Source: Eutypa lata
Lineage: Eukaryota > Ascomycota > Sordariomycetes > Xylariales > Diatrypaceae
Direction of reading: 5' to 3'
Length of the DNA stretch: 64,000 nucleotides
NCBI GenBank assembly: GCA_022661535.1
Contig: JAKULF010000001.1
Span: 3,844,001 to 3,908,000, forward strand
Position 1 is the stretch's first letter. Each line of letters begins with the position of its first letter. Shown in pieces: positions 10,729 through 20,838 of the stretch. The position numbers and the translations under genes are program-made. The notes under the pieces are model-generated. The model saw only the letters and a program-made list of their open reading frames with translations. It was not told where the DNA came from and made no database searches.

Positions 10729-13207
10729 ATGTCGGATACTCCACCCTCGCCATCGCTAGATAGCCTGGCAGCCGAGATCACGAAGCTCTCTGGTATGCTG
10801 ACCAACTACATGCGGACAAATGGCGTGCCCGAGCCATCGTTCGAGGTTGACAGCCCCGAAAACTACGGCGACCTACCGCCGGAGGTGTTCCGGGCGCGCC
10901 AGCTGCTGCTGGATGCATTAATGGACATGTGGTTCCTGACCTGGGGGCCATCAGGGGGCGTTTTCACATTTGCCAACACTGTATGTTCTGTTTTAATTAT
11001 GTTTCTCTTTCTGTGTTAGGGTAATTCTTGTTGCGTGTGAGAAGGGGAAAGGAATGAAAGACGGAGGAAGGAAAATGGAGGTAATGGTGTTGTCTTCATG
11101 CCTAAGCAACCAATGCCCCCATCACCCCGAATGCATCACCTCAAATATGAAATGTCCCTCCGCCTCTTCCCCCATGGCAACCGCAACAAGTACGTACCTT
11201 AGGCGCCAACCTAAGTAGTAGGGCAGATGAGGATAAAAAAGAGGCAGAATTCTTATCAGACGTTCCCGCACCAGCTGCTTCCTCTCTCATGGTCTCCGTG
11301 GCTCAGTGGTATGTGGTTAATCCCCCAGCCGCCCCCAATACCTGGGTTCAATCCCGAATAGTGGCATGGAGTTTGCGGTAAAAGTAGTCGCCAGAAAAAC
11401 TGAAGATTTTTCGGCCATCGCAAGGTGGTTTTTTTGCCATTTTCTTTTGTACCCCTTCTTTCTTAAATGTGATTGATGATCACTTCATCTTAATCAACCA
11501 TTCATGACCTGTCTTTTGTTCCTTTTCTTCATTCTTTTTACATTGACTTTACTTCCCCCAACACAACCACTTTGCTTACCCATGTTGACACTAAACCACC
11601 TAATAGCTGCTCGCCGATGCCGCCGTCTTGAAAATCATGAACAATTTCGACTTCTGGTCTGCCGTGCCCCTCGATGGTTCTGCATCCTACCAGGAGATCT
11701 CGGAGCGCACAAACCTGCCGGTTGATGCTGTGCGTCGTGTCTTGGTAGGTGCCCTTGAATTCACATATCTTACCTCTCCCATCATTCATCGTTCTACATA
11801 ATCGGCAAGTCAATGACCTAGTTCTTCTAATTAAAAAAAAAAATCTTTGAAATGAGATCCCGAGCTATCTATCCCTCCACCCCCTATGATAATTGTTGAC
11901 GTCTAGAACAATATCTATAGCAACACGCCCTCACCTTCCGAGTGTTTGCCCAGACGGACCCAGGCGATCCATCAACCAGCCAAATCAAACATACAGCTCT
12001 ATCCGCCGCCCCAGCCCGCTCGCCAGGCCTACGCGGCGGCTTCAAGACCATGTTCGATCAGGCGGGAGGTCCGACGCTGATTCTCGATGAGGCGCTGAGC
12101 AAGTACAGCGCTGGACGAACCGAGATGGCCCCAGGTCTCGACAAGAGCGCATATGCTTTGTTTAATACCTCGTACGGCGACGATAGCAAAGAGGATGGTA
12201 ATGGTGGTAGTGGTAGATGCGTAGACTACTGGAAGTACCTTGAGAGCGGCGACGGCGAGGGAGCGAACAGCAAGGGCGTCGACCGACAGAAGGCCTTCTC
12301 GCAGTTCATGAACTTCGTGACAACCCTATTCGGGCATGGGAACGCGGTGGCGGATTCCTACGATTGGAACGAGCTTGGGTCGGTGACCGTTGTTGATGTG
12401 CGTGTCTTATTCTACCAAGTTACAGGTTTCACTTGTACTTGGTCAAGATGGCTAACCTCAACCACACAAATAATTAGGTCGGAGGGTCCGGAGGCCACAA
12501 CGCGATTCCTCTAGCACAGAAGTTCTCCAACCTACGTGTTGTCGTCGAGGACCTACCAAAAGTACAGGCCGGTAAGTGATGAGTATCCAACCCCTATAAT
12601 ACACCCAGCCAGTCTCCTTCTTCTCTCGCTAGACTTCAACCCCCCCTTAGTTTAGTACCACTACCCCCTCATACTTACCATCACACACCTACATGGCAAT
12701 CACTAACTCCAGATGTATATTATATTGCTTTACACCATAGCATTCGACGAAGCAATACCAGAAGATCTCCGCAAGGAGAACCGCGTCACCTTTCTCGGGC
12801 ACGACTTCTTCACGCCGCAGCCCGTTCACGGCGCCGACGTCTACGTGTTCAAGAAGGTCTTCCACGACTGGCCAGACGCCGACGTGGTGCGGATCCTGCG
12901 GGCGCAGACGGCCGCGCTGCATGCCGGGGCCCGCATCCTCATCATCGAGAACGTCGTCGACCGCAGCGGCATCAACAGCAGCAGTAGCAGCAGCAATACG
13001 CCGCCGGCACCGCCCGTCCCACGCTCCCTGCAGCGCCTTGTCACCGCCATAGACCTGCGCATGATGGCACTGTACAACGCGCGGGAGCGGTCCGTCGACG
13101 ACTTCCGCCGCGTGCTGCGAGATGCAGATCCGCGGTTTGAGCTCACTAGTGTTAAGACCATGCCGAAGTCCGAGTTGGGCGTTTTCGAGGTCATCTGGCG
13201 TGGGTGA
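10729..13207 (+). CDS. SAM-dependent O-methyltransferase
   Basis: Class I methyltransferase of the fungal COMT/O-methyltransferase type found in secondary metabolism; the substrate cannot be told. Five exons: 10729-10980, 11607-11744, 11921-12397, 12478-12571, 12741-13207. Introns are 626, 176, 80 and 169 nt, all GT-AG and phase-consistent, giving about 475 residues. The N-terminal dimerisation/winged-helix part includes DAAVLKIMNNFDFWSAVPLDG. SAM motif I (VVDVGGSGGHNAIPLAQKF) is assembled across intron 3. The C-terminal core has GHDFFTPQPVHGADVYVFKK, HDWPDADVVRILRA and the final MMALYNARERS region. A Ser-rich insertion (GINSSSSSSNTPPAPP) follows IIENVVDRS. No polyketide synthase, peptide synthetase or regulator is adjacent, so it is not evidently in a cluster. 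Intron 1 is exceptional and holds a SINE-like sequence. Confidence 0.88.
11291..11440 (+). mobile_element. tRNA-derived SINE-like sequence in OMT intron 1
   Basis: An A-box-like TGGCTCAGTGG (11299-11309) and a B-box-like GGTTCAATCCC (11345-11355) lie 35 bases apart, the spacing of RNA polymerase III promoters in tRNAs. The T-arm stem does not pair well, so this is not a working tRNA. A tRNA-unrelated body and a T-run (near 11430) follow. Outer limits and target duplications are unclear. Confidence 0.5.
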
Positions 13208-13592
13208 TGTGATAACATTTAGTTAGTGGGTGGCTTGGATAGGATTATGTGGTCTTCTCAATGACTATAGTGGTAAATGGTGCAAGTTAGTTAGTCACGC
13301 GGTAAAACAAAGCCAATAGCAGGTACTCTAGGATACTCTCGGATACCTCCAAGTATCTAATCAATAAGCGCTGTCAGAAAACTAGTCATTCATAAGTCAA
13401 GTAAAGGCATATGTCCAATGAAGTTTTGGTTTGTAGCCCCCACGATGGGCATCTCAAATTTGAGCTCGGGTGTTTGACATTACTTCAATAATTCAACATG
13501 TGTCGCGAAGACAATGACTAATGAGTGGGGATGTTGCCATATTCGATACCAAGGGGATGTCTGTTGTCCTCCAGCTCTCATCCAGTCCATCA
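13208..13592. other. Convergent 3' spacer
   Basis: Between the O-methyltransferase (+) and the 2EXR-like gene (-). Nothing supported. Confidence 0.55.
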
Positions 13593-14417
13593 CTACACCA
13601 CCTTTGCTCCGAATGGGATATGTTGTGCGTCCACTGTATCTAATACCATCCAAGCATCCACCTGATAGCGCCCTGCATTGTGAAAGAACGCCTTCAACTT
13701 CTCCCAAAACACTCCAATGTTCGTCTCGGAAACTGGCACGCAGGTACCCTGGTCGTCTCCCCAGTTAACGTGAACTCGGCTCTCGGGCGAAAGCATGACA
13801 AAGCCTATAGTATCCCGTTCTCCAAGCTTCATTAAACGGTCCCGCGGTCCAACTGTTGGAAAGATCCTTTCATCCGGTTTTGCGAACCCTGCACAATTGC
13901 ATTCATTCCCAGCCACAACAAGTACAGTCTGTAGGTCATCAAGCTGTTCCAGCACTATTTCGTCGTACGTTTCCACATGTCCGTCGCGAGATGCTGGGAT
14001 GGCCAAATGCTGAATATTCCGAGGCCAGTCGGTAGGAGAGAGCTGAGACGCATATTGGGATTTGATCTTATGAGTAGGAGCAGCAAAGCGCAGCTGTCCG
14101 GGATATAGGTCTGTCGAACTGAAGATTAAGATGTCGTTCTCCTAGTTGATAAAGGCGCGCAGTGGAGTTGGAGCCTTGTAGTCGCCAACATCGATAATTC
14201 TAGTGCAACTACCTGTGATTTGAACCATGGATCTGCCGGGGTCTCGTCGGCCATGACTGCTTATTTGGTGAAATTGCTCGATCGTCGACTGGGTGAACTT
14301 TTTGGTTCCTATGTCGTACACTCCTATGAGACGTTTCCCAAACCGTATCAACATGTAGTAGCGAATCATTCCCAGACTTCTTAGGTTGGCGACTTGCACA
14401 TGCTGGTTGGCCGACAT
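13593..14417 (-). pseudogene. 2EXR-like fungal protein interrupted by in-frame TAG
   Basis: One reading frame from ATG at 14417 to the stop at 13593 is open for 275 codons except for TAG at 14144-14142. Both sides look like one protein: before the stop APTPLRAFIN, after it ENDILIFSSTDLYPGQ and then WPRNIQHLAIPASRDGHV and LEQLDDLQTVLVVAGNE. The order (F-x-N-x-E-x-D, then a W-x-x-I-x-HLAIP block) resembles the C-terminal half of fungal 2EXR-domain proteins. That assignment is from memory of the family and is moderate. No intron with canonical sites removes the stop in frame. Either a nonsense mutation, a readthrough codon, or two separate short ORFs. The function of 2EXR proteins is unknown. 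Confidence 0.5.
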
Positions 14418-14639
14418 ATTTCCTGCAATGCAAATGATGACTGGTACCGGAACGTGATTAAGAAAACTGGGAAAATAGTCGAGCTGAGGTTGATAGCAAG
14501 CTGGTGAGGTGATTGGGGATGGCAGAAGGAGAAGAAGAAGAAGGATTCGCGGGGATCGTCATTCCTAGGTAATCCCCACCGCCCGGTCGGAGCTACCGGT
14601 TGCAGTTCCTTCCACTGCGAACCTACAAGTAGCTCCTTC

Positions 14640-15671
14640 CTAGCGGGGGTTTCCCCAACCGGTCTCCCTCATCACTCCCAATAGGAGCCTGTCCGCCTCC
14701 TCCCTCTTCTTCCTCTCCTCCTCCAGCTGCTTCTTGAGTCCCTCGTACAAGGCGAGGGCAACAACGGGGGTGACCGAGGGTACACCCTCCCCGCCGGCGC
14801 CATTGGCAGCGCTGACACCAGATTGACCGACTTCTCCTGTCACAGATCGTATGTCTGCAGCGGGGATCGAACCCGCTGCGGGAGGCCGCGAAGCCTCCCG
14901 GTCATTGGTGCAGTCTGCCGCCGGCACCGGTTGGAGAAGGGCGCCCTTCTCGGCCAACTCAGCCCGAAGCGCGTCTCTCTCCTTGTTGCTCTTGACGAGC
15001 TTCTCCTTCAGTCGCGCGATCGCGACGTCGTCGTCTGATTGGTAAAAACAAGTTAGTATGTCATTTTTCTTCATCATCATGTAGAAGGTTATATGATAGA
15101 AAGAACAGAAAAATGAGGAAAAAAATGAGATATCAACTTGTTTTTAGTACTTACTCAGCTTCTCGAGCCGAAGACGTTTGACCTCGCGGTCCTTCTTCGC
15201 CTCCCCCGTAGGGTCGTCGTTCTCACCTCTCTTCCGCTTTGGAGGAGAGGCGGGAGGGAGGTCGAAGCGGACGCGCCGCTCCTTGGCCTCTGCTTTTCGG
15301 CCGCCGAAAAGCTCCGAACCGAACTTGGCCTCGAGGCCGGGCTTCTTCAGGCAAGGCCTCTTGGGCTGCCGCTGCTGGGGGTGGTGGTGGTGGTGGTCTT
15401 CCTCGGCCGGGGCCCAATCCGGCTCGAGGTCGTCGTGGCCTCTCTTCTGGCCGATCGACTTTTCGAACGACACCTGGACGGTGACGGCGGGGTGGTCCTC
15501 GACCGGGGGTCTGACGTCGAGCTGCGCCCGAGGACTGAAACTGATGGAGGTCTGAACTCCATCAGAGACAGTCCTCGGCGCGCTGGGTCTGGTGGCCCAA
15601 AACTTGCGGGCGTTGAAGGCCGCTCGGCCGGTTCTGAGGCCGGCGGAGACGAAAGAAAACAGGTTGGCCAT
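14640..15671 (-). CDS. Hypothetical basic, coiled-coil protein (likely nuclear)
   Basis: Not recognised. Two exons (15671-15155 and 15034-14640) joined by a 120-nt intron in phase 1 give about 303 residues. The N-terminal 40 residues are Ala/Arg-rich (MANLFSFVSAGLRTGRAAFN). The middle has a His run (DHHHHHPQQ) and basic clusters PPKRKRGE and KRPCLKKP that resemble nuclear localisation signals. The exon junction falls inside a heptad-like segment (KKDREVKRLRLEKLSK continuing to IARLKEKLVKSNKERDALRAEL) that could form a coiled coil or a bZIP-like helix. A second helix, LYEGLKKQLEEERKKREEAD, is near the end. Stop is TAG. The intron carries long inverted repeats and the promoter carries a minisatellite. 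Confidence 0.65.
14857..14899 (-). other. tRNA T-arm-like hairpin pair inside coding sequence
   Basis: On the minus strand GGTTCGATCCC (a perfect B box) sits in a hairpin with GCAGCGG/CCGCTGC arms (14857-14879). It is directly preceded by a 7-bp hairpin GGGAGGC/GCCTCCC (14880-14899). No complete tRNA can be folded; it lies in exon 2 of the hypothetical gene. Confidence 0.4.
15035..15154 (-). repeat. Intron with 26-bp terminal inverted repeats
   Basis: Arms at 15043-15068 and 15121-15146 match at 23 of 26 positions in inverted orientation. Each arm lies exactly 8 nt inside its splice site. Donor GTAAGTAC; acceptor ends AATCAG. Confidence 0.8.
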
Positions 15672-15689
15672 CTTGTCCTAGATAGGCTT

Positions 15690-16130
15690 TGTGAGATGAG
15701 TTGATTTGGTAAACAAGATGAAGAAAGAGTGTGCATTTACTAGGTTGATGGTTTGGTGTGATTGAAGGATGGAAAACAAGAAGGAATTCTTGTTTTGGTT
15801 TTCGTATCTTTGGGTGGTTTGAGTTGGTGAACAGAAAGGAAACTTCTTGTGGATGTATACGTACTTGTGATGGTTTGACTCTGTAAACAAGAGAATTCTC
15901 TACAGTTATGTGTGTGTGTATGTGTGTATATGTGTGTGTTGAATGGTGAGTTCAATCAGTAAACAAGAGAGTTCTTTGTAAGTGTGTGTGTACTGGGAAA
16001 TGGTTAGGTCAACAGGTAAACACGTAAGAAGAAAAACTTGTGCAGGTGTGTGTGTGTGCTGGGGGATGGTTGGATCAGTAGGTAAACACAAAAGAAGAAA
16101 AATTTGTGCAGGTGTATGTAGGTAAGTGTA
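15690..16130. repeat. Imperfect minisatellite, about seven 51-73-bp units
   Basis: Units start near 15698, 15749, 15816, 15871, 15944, 16002 and 16068. Each has the order GGTT-GA..., GTAAACA-like core, AGAA-rich part, TTGTGCAGG and a TG dinucleotide tract. Five units keep the exact GTAAACA. The array lies immediately upstream of the minus-strand start at 15671. Confidence 0.75.
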
Positions 16131-16140
16131 TGTAGGTAGA

Positions 16141-19100
16141 AGAAAATTGGAAAATTTTCAAGCTGTAGGCAACGCTGCACAATACACTTTCTTCTTGGTA
16201 CCTAAGTAGCTACATAACAATATGGATTAGTGGCATTACATCGTAACATATTTAAAGTCATGTGAGGAGGTTGCCGTGGCATCATGTTATGACAACTACC
16301 TCCATACACATACCTAAGCCATTTGATAAAACCCTCTAACTGATTAAATACATACAGCGTAGCCCAAGAAGCCGTTTGAATTGAGGATAATAAAATATGT
16401 ATTTACCATAACCACAACGTCTAATTTATACACTTATTATATCTACTATGTGTTAGCCATTTATTATATATAATATGTCCTCTGTTAGACAAGTATGATG
16501 GATTATGCTCATTGATTAATTAAAACCATTAGGGGCCTTGTAATTATATACTTTGCTGGCATTTGGCATTCATTGTTTAACTTGTCAGGTATATAGCTGT
16601 ATATGTTTCTATCTGCAGTGATTTCGTGCAGCAAGCCAAAATAGCCAATTAGGGGCTGTATAATTTACCTAATGCCTCAACTACAAAGACTTGTTTGTTC
16701 ATCCGTTTGCTTGTTCTCCTCTACTGCTCTAGAGTCCCTTTACTTGACTTTTTAAATGTTAGCCACATTTTAGAATATTATACGCCCCTTTGCCGCTACT
16801 GAGGGATCTAGAAACAACTTCAGTGAGGACTATATAAATGTAAATAGAGCCAGAGAATTGATGCTAAAATAATACGAAATTATCTAGACTAGAAACTTTT
16901 GATACAAGAACAAGAGGAGAAGAGAAGTCGTGTATATCTAGATGCAATCAATACGAGCGGGCCACAAACCAAATTATGGCGAAGCAATAGGGATGATATA
17001 TACTCCTTGGATGGGAGACTTGGGGCCCTTGTAGATTTAATGTAGAATTTCTAGAGTTGTTGAAAGAGTAGACTACTCAGTCTATGTTATAAACACTAAT
17101 TACGTGATATCTATTAGTAAGCTAAGCCTACGGTCGATCTTAAGGTTCCCCTATCCGCCGCTCTGGCCATCCAACCATTCAACTATAGACAACACTAAGC
17201 TCTGACAACATTGAAGAACCAAACGTTACTTGCCACAAATATACATAAATTTTAGTCAACTAGTAGTCTAACCATCAAACTACTATTCGATCTTGGATCA
17301 GATAAAGGGGTTATTAAATAATTCAAGACTGTCTTTAGATAGGCAATGTTAACCTTGATATAGCAAGCAATATCACAAGAGAAGTTTTTGGTTCAATGCA
17401 GTTCTTTCTCTACTACTTAGTAGGACCTAGGACTTTACGGAGTGGTGTTATATCCCATACCTACTAATACCCCGTCGAGGCAAGGCGTATTTGCCTCCCT
17501 CCCTATCATCAGCCATATTAATATGGGACGTAGAGGGTGTCATTCCCACGGTGGGAATCCCACCTCCAAGTGATTTATACCACAACCTCTTCTAGTTTCT
17601 TGGGTTGATAATCATGCATTGTGATAGCATTGATATGGAAGCTCATAATGAGACGATCAAAGTCCCAAGTTATTGGCCCCGTCACCTTCCGGGGTGGTTT
17701 ATGGCAGGCTCATTGATTAGAGAAAACTCCCGTGACCCATCTCAACACTTCGTCTGCCCTGTTCTACCCCGTCTTATCTTACTCGCATTGTTAGACCGGC
17801 ATTCTAAAAGGTAGTTTATGGTAACCCAAGCTGGTCATCCACAACGCAGTAACTGACAGTCACCAACGTATACCGTCCCTAAAATATCACTTGTGTAATT
17901 ATTCGATGAGCTCTTGTTCGATCTCGGAGACTAAGGAGATATGCGTCACGCCGTTTGGCATCCGGATTATATAGACTAGGCGTGATATATGTATTGTATG
18001 CTACAAAGCAGTTGGTAAGTAGGTATTAAGTAAACTTGACGTTCGCGGACTACTACTAGAGGCTAGAATTCAACATTGTGCAAGGGTTCATTTAGCAATA
18101 AATAGCTCAAATAGGTGCGCCACAGCTTTAGCCACACCCAATTCACTTTAATGGCCACTTTGAATCCCGAGATCGGGCTTACATAATCGACCTCCTATCC
18201 CAATTAGGGTGTGAATTCACCTTTGGCCTGGGAATCAATTGAATTCGGGAACCCGTAACTAACGCTAGCTGTCGAAATAAACAACAAATGTGCATATCAT
18301 TAAGTTTCTTAGCTCTTTGCAATCCACTAGACGTCGATTGACCGTCCATATTTAAGGTGTAGAGGAAAATCAAGAAGATTAATCATTCTGACGTATGTAG
18401 CTATCGAGGTACGTACATATGTAGTATTGCTACATACTAGCGTGAATGATTAATTGATTGAGAGGCTGAAATCCGGATAATAATAAGTTACCGCCAGTTG
18501 GGAAGCGATGTCAGCTTCTGTCTGAGGCAATGAGGCTCATAACAAATGCCATGGTAGCAGGGAAAAGGTACATATGACATACGTACCTATGTACCCCCAC
18601 GAAAGTCAATCCGGCCAATCACAGTGCGTTGCGACTCGGGCTGTCGGGGTGAGTGGTCGAAAAGTTTTTTTTCTTCTCTCTCCTGGGAGAAGACCCACCT
18701 CTCATTTCCTATCAATACATACATATGCACCTGGCGGCCTGGATGGAAGCAACCTGTAGTTAATCAAGTGATTGGCAGAATTGGATGAATAGATGACAGA
18801 AGTCGGGTTTGGTGAGCTGTCTCTCGGTCGTCATTCCGTTGGGAAATGCGAAATACTCGCATTCAACCCTACCCACCAGCTGCCAGTCTCCAACCATACA
18901 TCTGCCCTACCCTTTTAATGCATGTATGTATGTACCTTGCCTGCTAGCCAACCGTAGAAAGGTACGACCTTATTGGAGCTGCATGTACCGATGTCCGTGT
19001 TTCCGGTGCGTAGAATAAGGTACGATCCGGCAGAGTTGCGTCAGGGTATTCATGTGCAAGGATGTATGTGTCCGCATGACAGGCAGCTTTCGGGAAGCTG

Positions 19101-20177
19101 TTTTAGAGCTTAGGGTGAGCTTTAAGAAAAGCTTGCCTCGTCGTTCATCTTTGGAATGCACTTGGAAAGGAGCGCAAAAGCAGCCCGAACAGAAAAAGAT
19201 AAATTCAATACCCGAGGATACGTCGCGCCTTTTTATCCTTTTCTCCCTCTCACTAAATTCCATCTGATCCACCCATGTGTCATCAATGTCGTCTCACCAG
19301 CTCATCCAATGTTTACCTAACAGATGACGCCAAGTGGGGGCCATCAGTGGGGGTTTGCTCCCGATCTCTATCTTTTTCTTCTCTCGTGTTTCTTGTCATG
19401 CTGACCTGTTTGTTCTACATACTGCCATAGAGCTGTCAGGTTACATTACTACTGTGGCATAGGAATTACTACTATGATATGGGATATGTGAACAATCGCA
19501 TGCGTTATAAATAACCTTTTAGATCTTGTGGTAATCTTTTGGAAGAAGGCGTATCGTTAAGCCAGTAAATGTTTCAAGATAATGAAAAATAATATGCCAA
19601 GAGTGATAAGAAAAAGCCTCAATGACAGCTTGTATGTAGTTAACTAGTTAAGCCTGAAAAAAATAAAAATTGAGAAAAATGAAAAGTAAGCACAAACCGC
19701 AGACGGAGGCATGGGGGACTACCCGAGATTGCCCGAAACCCACTCCTGTACAACCAAACCATCTCAGAAAATACCGCCAGCCTTGTCTCCTTTGGGTAGC
19801 CCTCCATCAAAAATTCTGACGAGCTTTGGTCAACGCCGATGTGGACACAGACCCGTCTCTTTCTCTCTCTCTCTCTCGCGCACTCTCCTCATCATCTCCC
19901 TGCTCGGCCTGAACTCTTTCCCACAGAACCTGACTATCGATAGCGACGGGATCCTCCTTATCGCGCTAATTCTTGTTTTTCCAGTTCCGCCTGAGCTAAG
20001 CTTGTGTTCCCTTTCTTTCCCACACACACACACACACCAAAGTCAGCAAGCTCTTTTCTTCTCTCCGGACAGCTCTGCCCATACTTTTCTACCTCATTCA
20101 TCAATCCATCCATTTAGTACTTTTCCACCCGTCCTTTCATCACCCTCTCCCCTCCCATCACATATCTATCCATCACA
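16141..20177. other. Long gene-poor region and ATP9 promoter/leader
   Basis: No supported gene over 3.9 kb. It holds a 17-nt palindrome at 17542-17558, a long inverted repeat at 18377-18454, and a weak 5S-rRNA-like stretch near 16981-17038. Its right end (about 19850-20177) has a CT tract, a CA repeat (near 20022-20037) and pyrimidine-rich sequence, typical of the leader of a strongly expressed fungal gene. Confidence 0.5.
18377..18454. repeat. Inverted repeat / hairpin
   Basis: Arms of about 25 bases (left 18377-18401, right 18429-18454) pair through GTATGTAGC and ATTAATCATTC blocks, with a few unpaired bases, around a 27-base loop. Confidence 0.65.

Positions 20178-20838
<661 letters not shown>

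Noticed and set aside
10729..13207. O-methyltransferase as part of a biosynthetic gene cluster
   Set aside because: No backbone enzyme, P450, transporter or cluster regulator was found within the window next to it.
15739..16091. His/Thr-rich minus-strand ORFs in the minisatellite
   Set aside because: They arise from CA/TG repeats and have no other coding character.
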